Source: Bacteroidales bacterium UBA6207
GTDB lineage: Bacteria; Bacteroidota; Bacteroidia; Bacteroidales; F082
Direction of reading: 5' to 3'
Assembly (NCBI GenBank): GCA_002421995.1
Contig: DISP01000136.1
Coordinates: 1 to 6,087 of the forward strand
DNA: 6,087 nucleotides
This document shows positions 6,002 through 6,087 of this stretch, one piece after another. The notes under the pieces are model-generated. The model was not told the origin of the DNA and ran no database searches. It saw only the letters and a list, made by a program, of their open reading frames with translations. How positions within the stretch are numbered: position 1 is the stretch's first letter; every line of letters begins with the position of its first letter. Both the position numbers and the translations under genes were made by a program.

Positions 6002-6035
6002 GAGAGTCGGAGATGGGAGGTTGGAGGGCGGGGTT
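6002..6035 (+). repeat. G-rich degenerate 7-nt tandem repeat
   Basis: Units at 6002, 6009, 6016, 6023 and 6030 read GAGAGTC, GGAGATG, GGAGGTT, GGAGGGC and GGGGTTA, a loose GGAGRTY pattern with period 7; the last unit shares its final A with the next tract. The tract is purine-rich on the plus strand, with G runs at 6015-6017, 6026-6028 and 6030-6033. It runs straight into the next heptamer tract without changing period. Confidence 0.55.
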
Positions 6036-6070
6036 AAAGTTCAAAGTTCAAAGTTCAAGGTTCAAGGTTC
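6036..6070 (+). repeat. 7-nt tandem repeat AARGTTC, five units
   Basis: Three exact AAAGTTC units (6036, 6043, 6050) are followed by two AAGGTTC units (6057, 6064). It is a clean short tandem repeat, unrelated in sequence to the 4396-4469 array but with the same period. It is non-coding and directly precedes a palindrome. Confidence 0.9.
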
Positions 6071-6073
6071 AAT

Positions 6074-6087
6074 CCCGAAGTTTCGGG
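6074..6087. repeat. GC-rich palindrome at the right edge
   Basis: CCCGAAGTTTCGGG has six-base perfect arms (6074-6079 and 6082-6087). As RNA or single-stranded DNA it would form a 5-bp CCCGA/TCGGG stem with an AGTT tetraloop. It reaches the last base of the window, so the arms may extend. It resembles REP-like intergenic palindromes or the stem of a terminator, but any following T run is out of view. Confidence 0.6.

Noticed and set aside
6009..6035. G-quadruplex motif downstream of the peptidase
   Set aside because: Only three runs of three or more G occur (6015-6017, 6026-6028, 6030-6033). A fourth run is only GG, so a stable three-tetrad structure is not supported. The G-richness is better explained by the period-7 repeat.

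Overview
The window looks like a chromosomal segment from a member of the Bacteroidota. Four things support this. The lipid A genes run lpxD-lpxC-fabZ-lpxA. LpxC carries the insertion typical of the Bacteroidota LpxC/FabZ family. The last gene encodes a C10 (streptopain-type) peptidase with a type IX secretion (Por) C-terminal sorting domain. Upstream regions contain TAnnTTTG -7 elements and no Shine-Dalgarno sequences. A genus cannot be named from this sequence alone.

Layout. Positions 1-863 (minus strand) hold the N-terminal 287 codons of a MoxR-family AAA+ ATPase that runs off the left edge. A 212-bp divergent spacer follows. From 1076 to 4387 the plus strand carries lpxD, lpxC, fabZ and lpxA, with gaps of 65, 4 and 24 bp. 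The 65-bp lpxD-lpxC gap contains its own good promoter match. A 140-bp spacer with an inverted pair of 7-nt tandem repeats follows, then a T9SS-exported C10 peptidase (4528-5985). The last 102 bp hold two more 7-nt repeat tracts of different sequence and a GC-rich palindrome at the right edge.

How the genes work together. LpxA adds the first 3-hydroxyacyl chain to UDP-GlcNAc, LpxC deacetylates the product, and LpxD adds the second acyl chain. FabZ dehydrates the same 3-hydroxyacyl-ACP pool toward fatty acids, so the block sets the balance between lipid A and phospholipid. All catalytic residues I could check are present. The most interesting gene-level point is that lpxC and fabZ, which I recall as one fused gene in most Bacteroidota, are here two ORFs in different frames, while both keep the hallmarks of the fused form. 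The peptidase belongs to the cell surface: T9SS cargo is commonly anchored to a form of LPS, which gives a loose functional link to its neighbours.

I see no new defence, mobile or RNA system. The unexplained structure is the set of period-7 repeat tracts on both sides of the peptidase gene, together with a 12-bp exact direct repeat that brackets its coding sequence. No stretch longer than 300 bp lacks a gene. I see no tRNA, rRNA, CRISPR array or insertion sequence.
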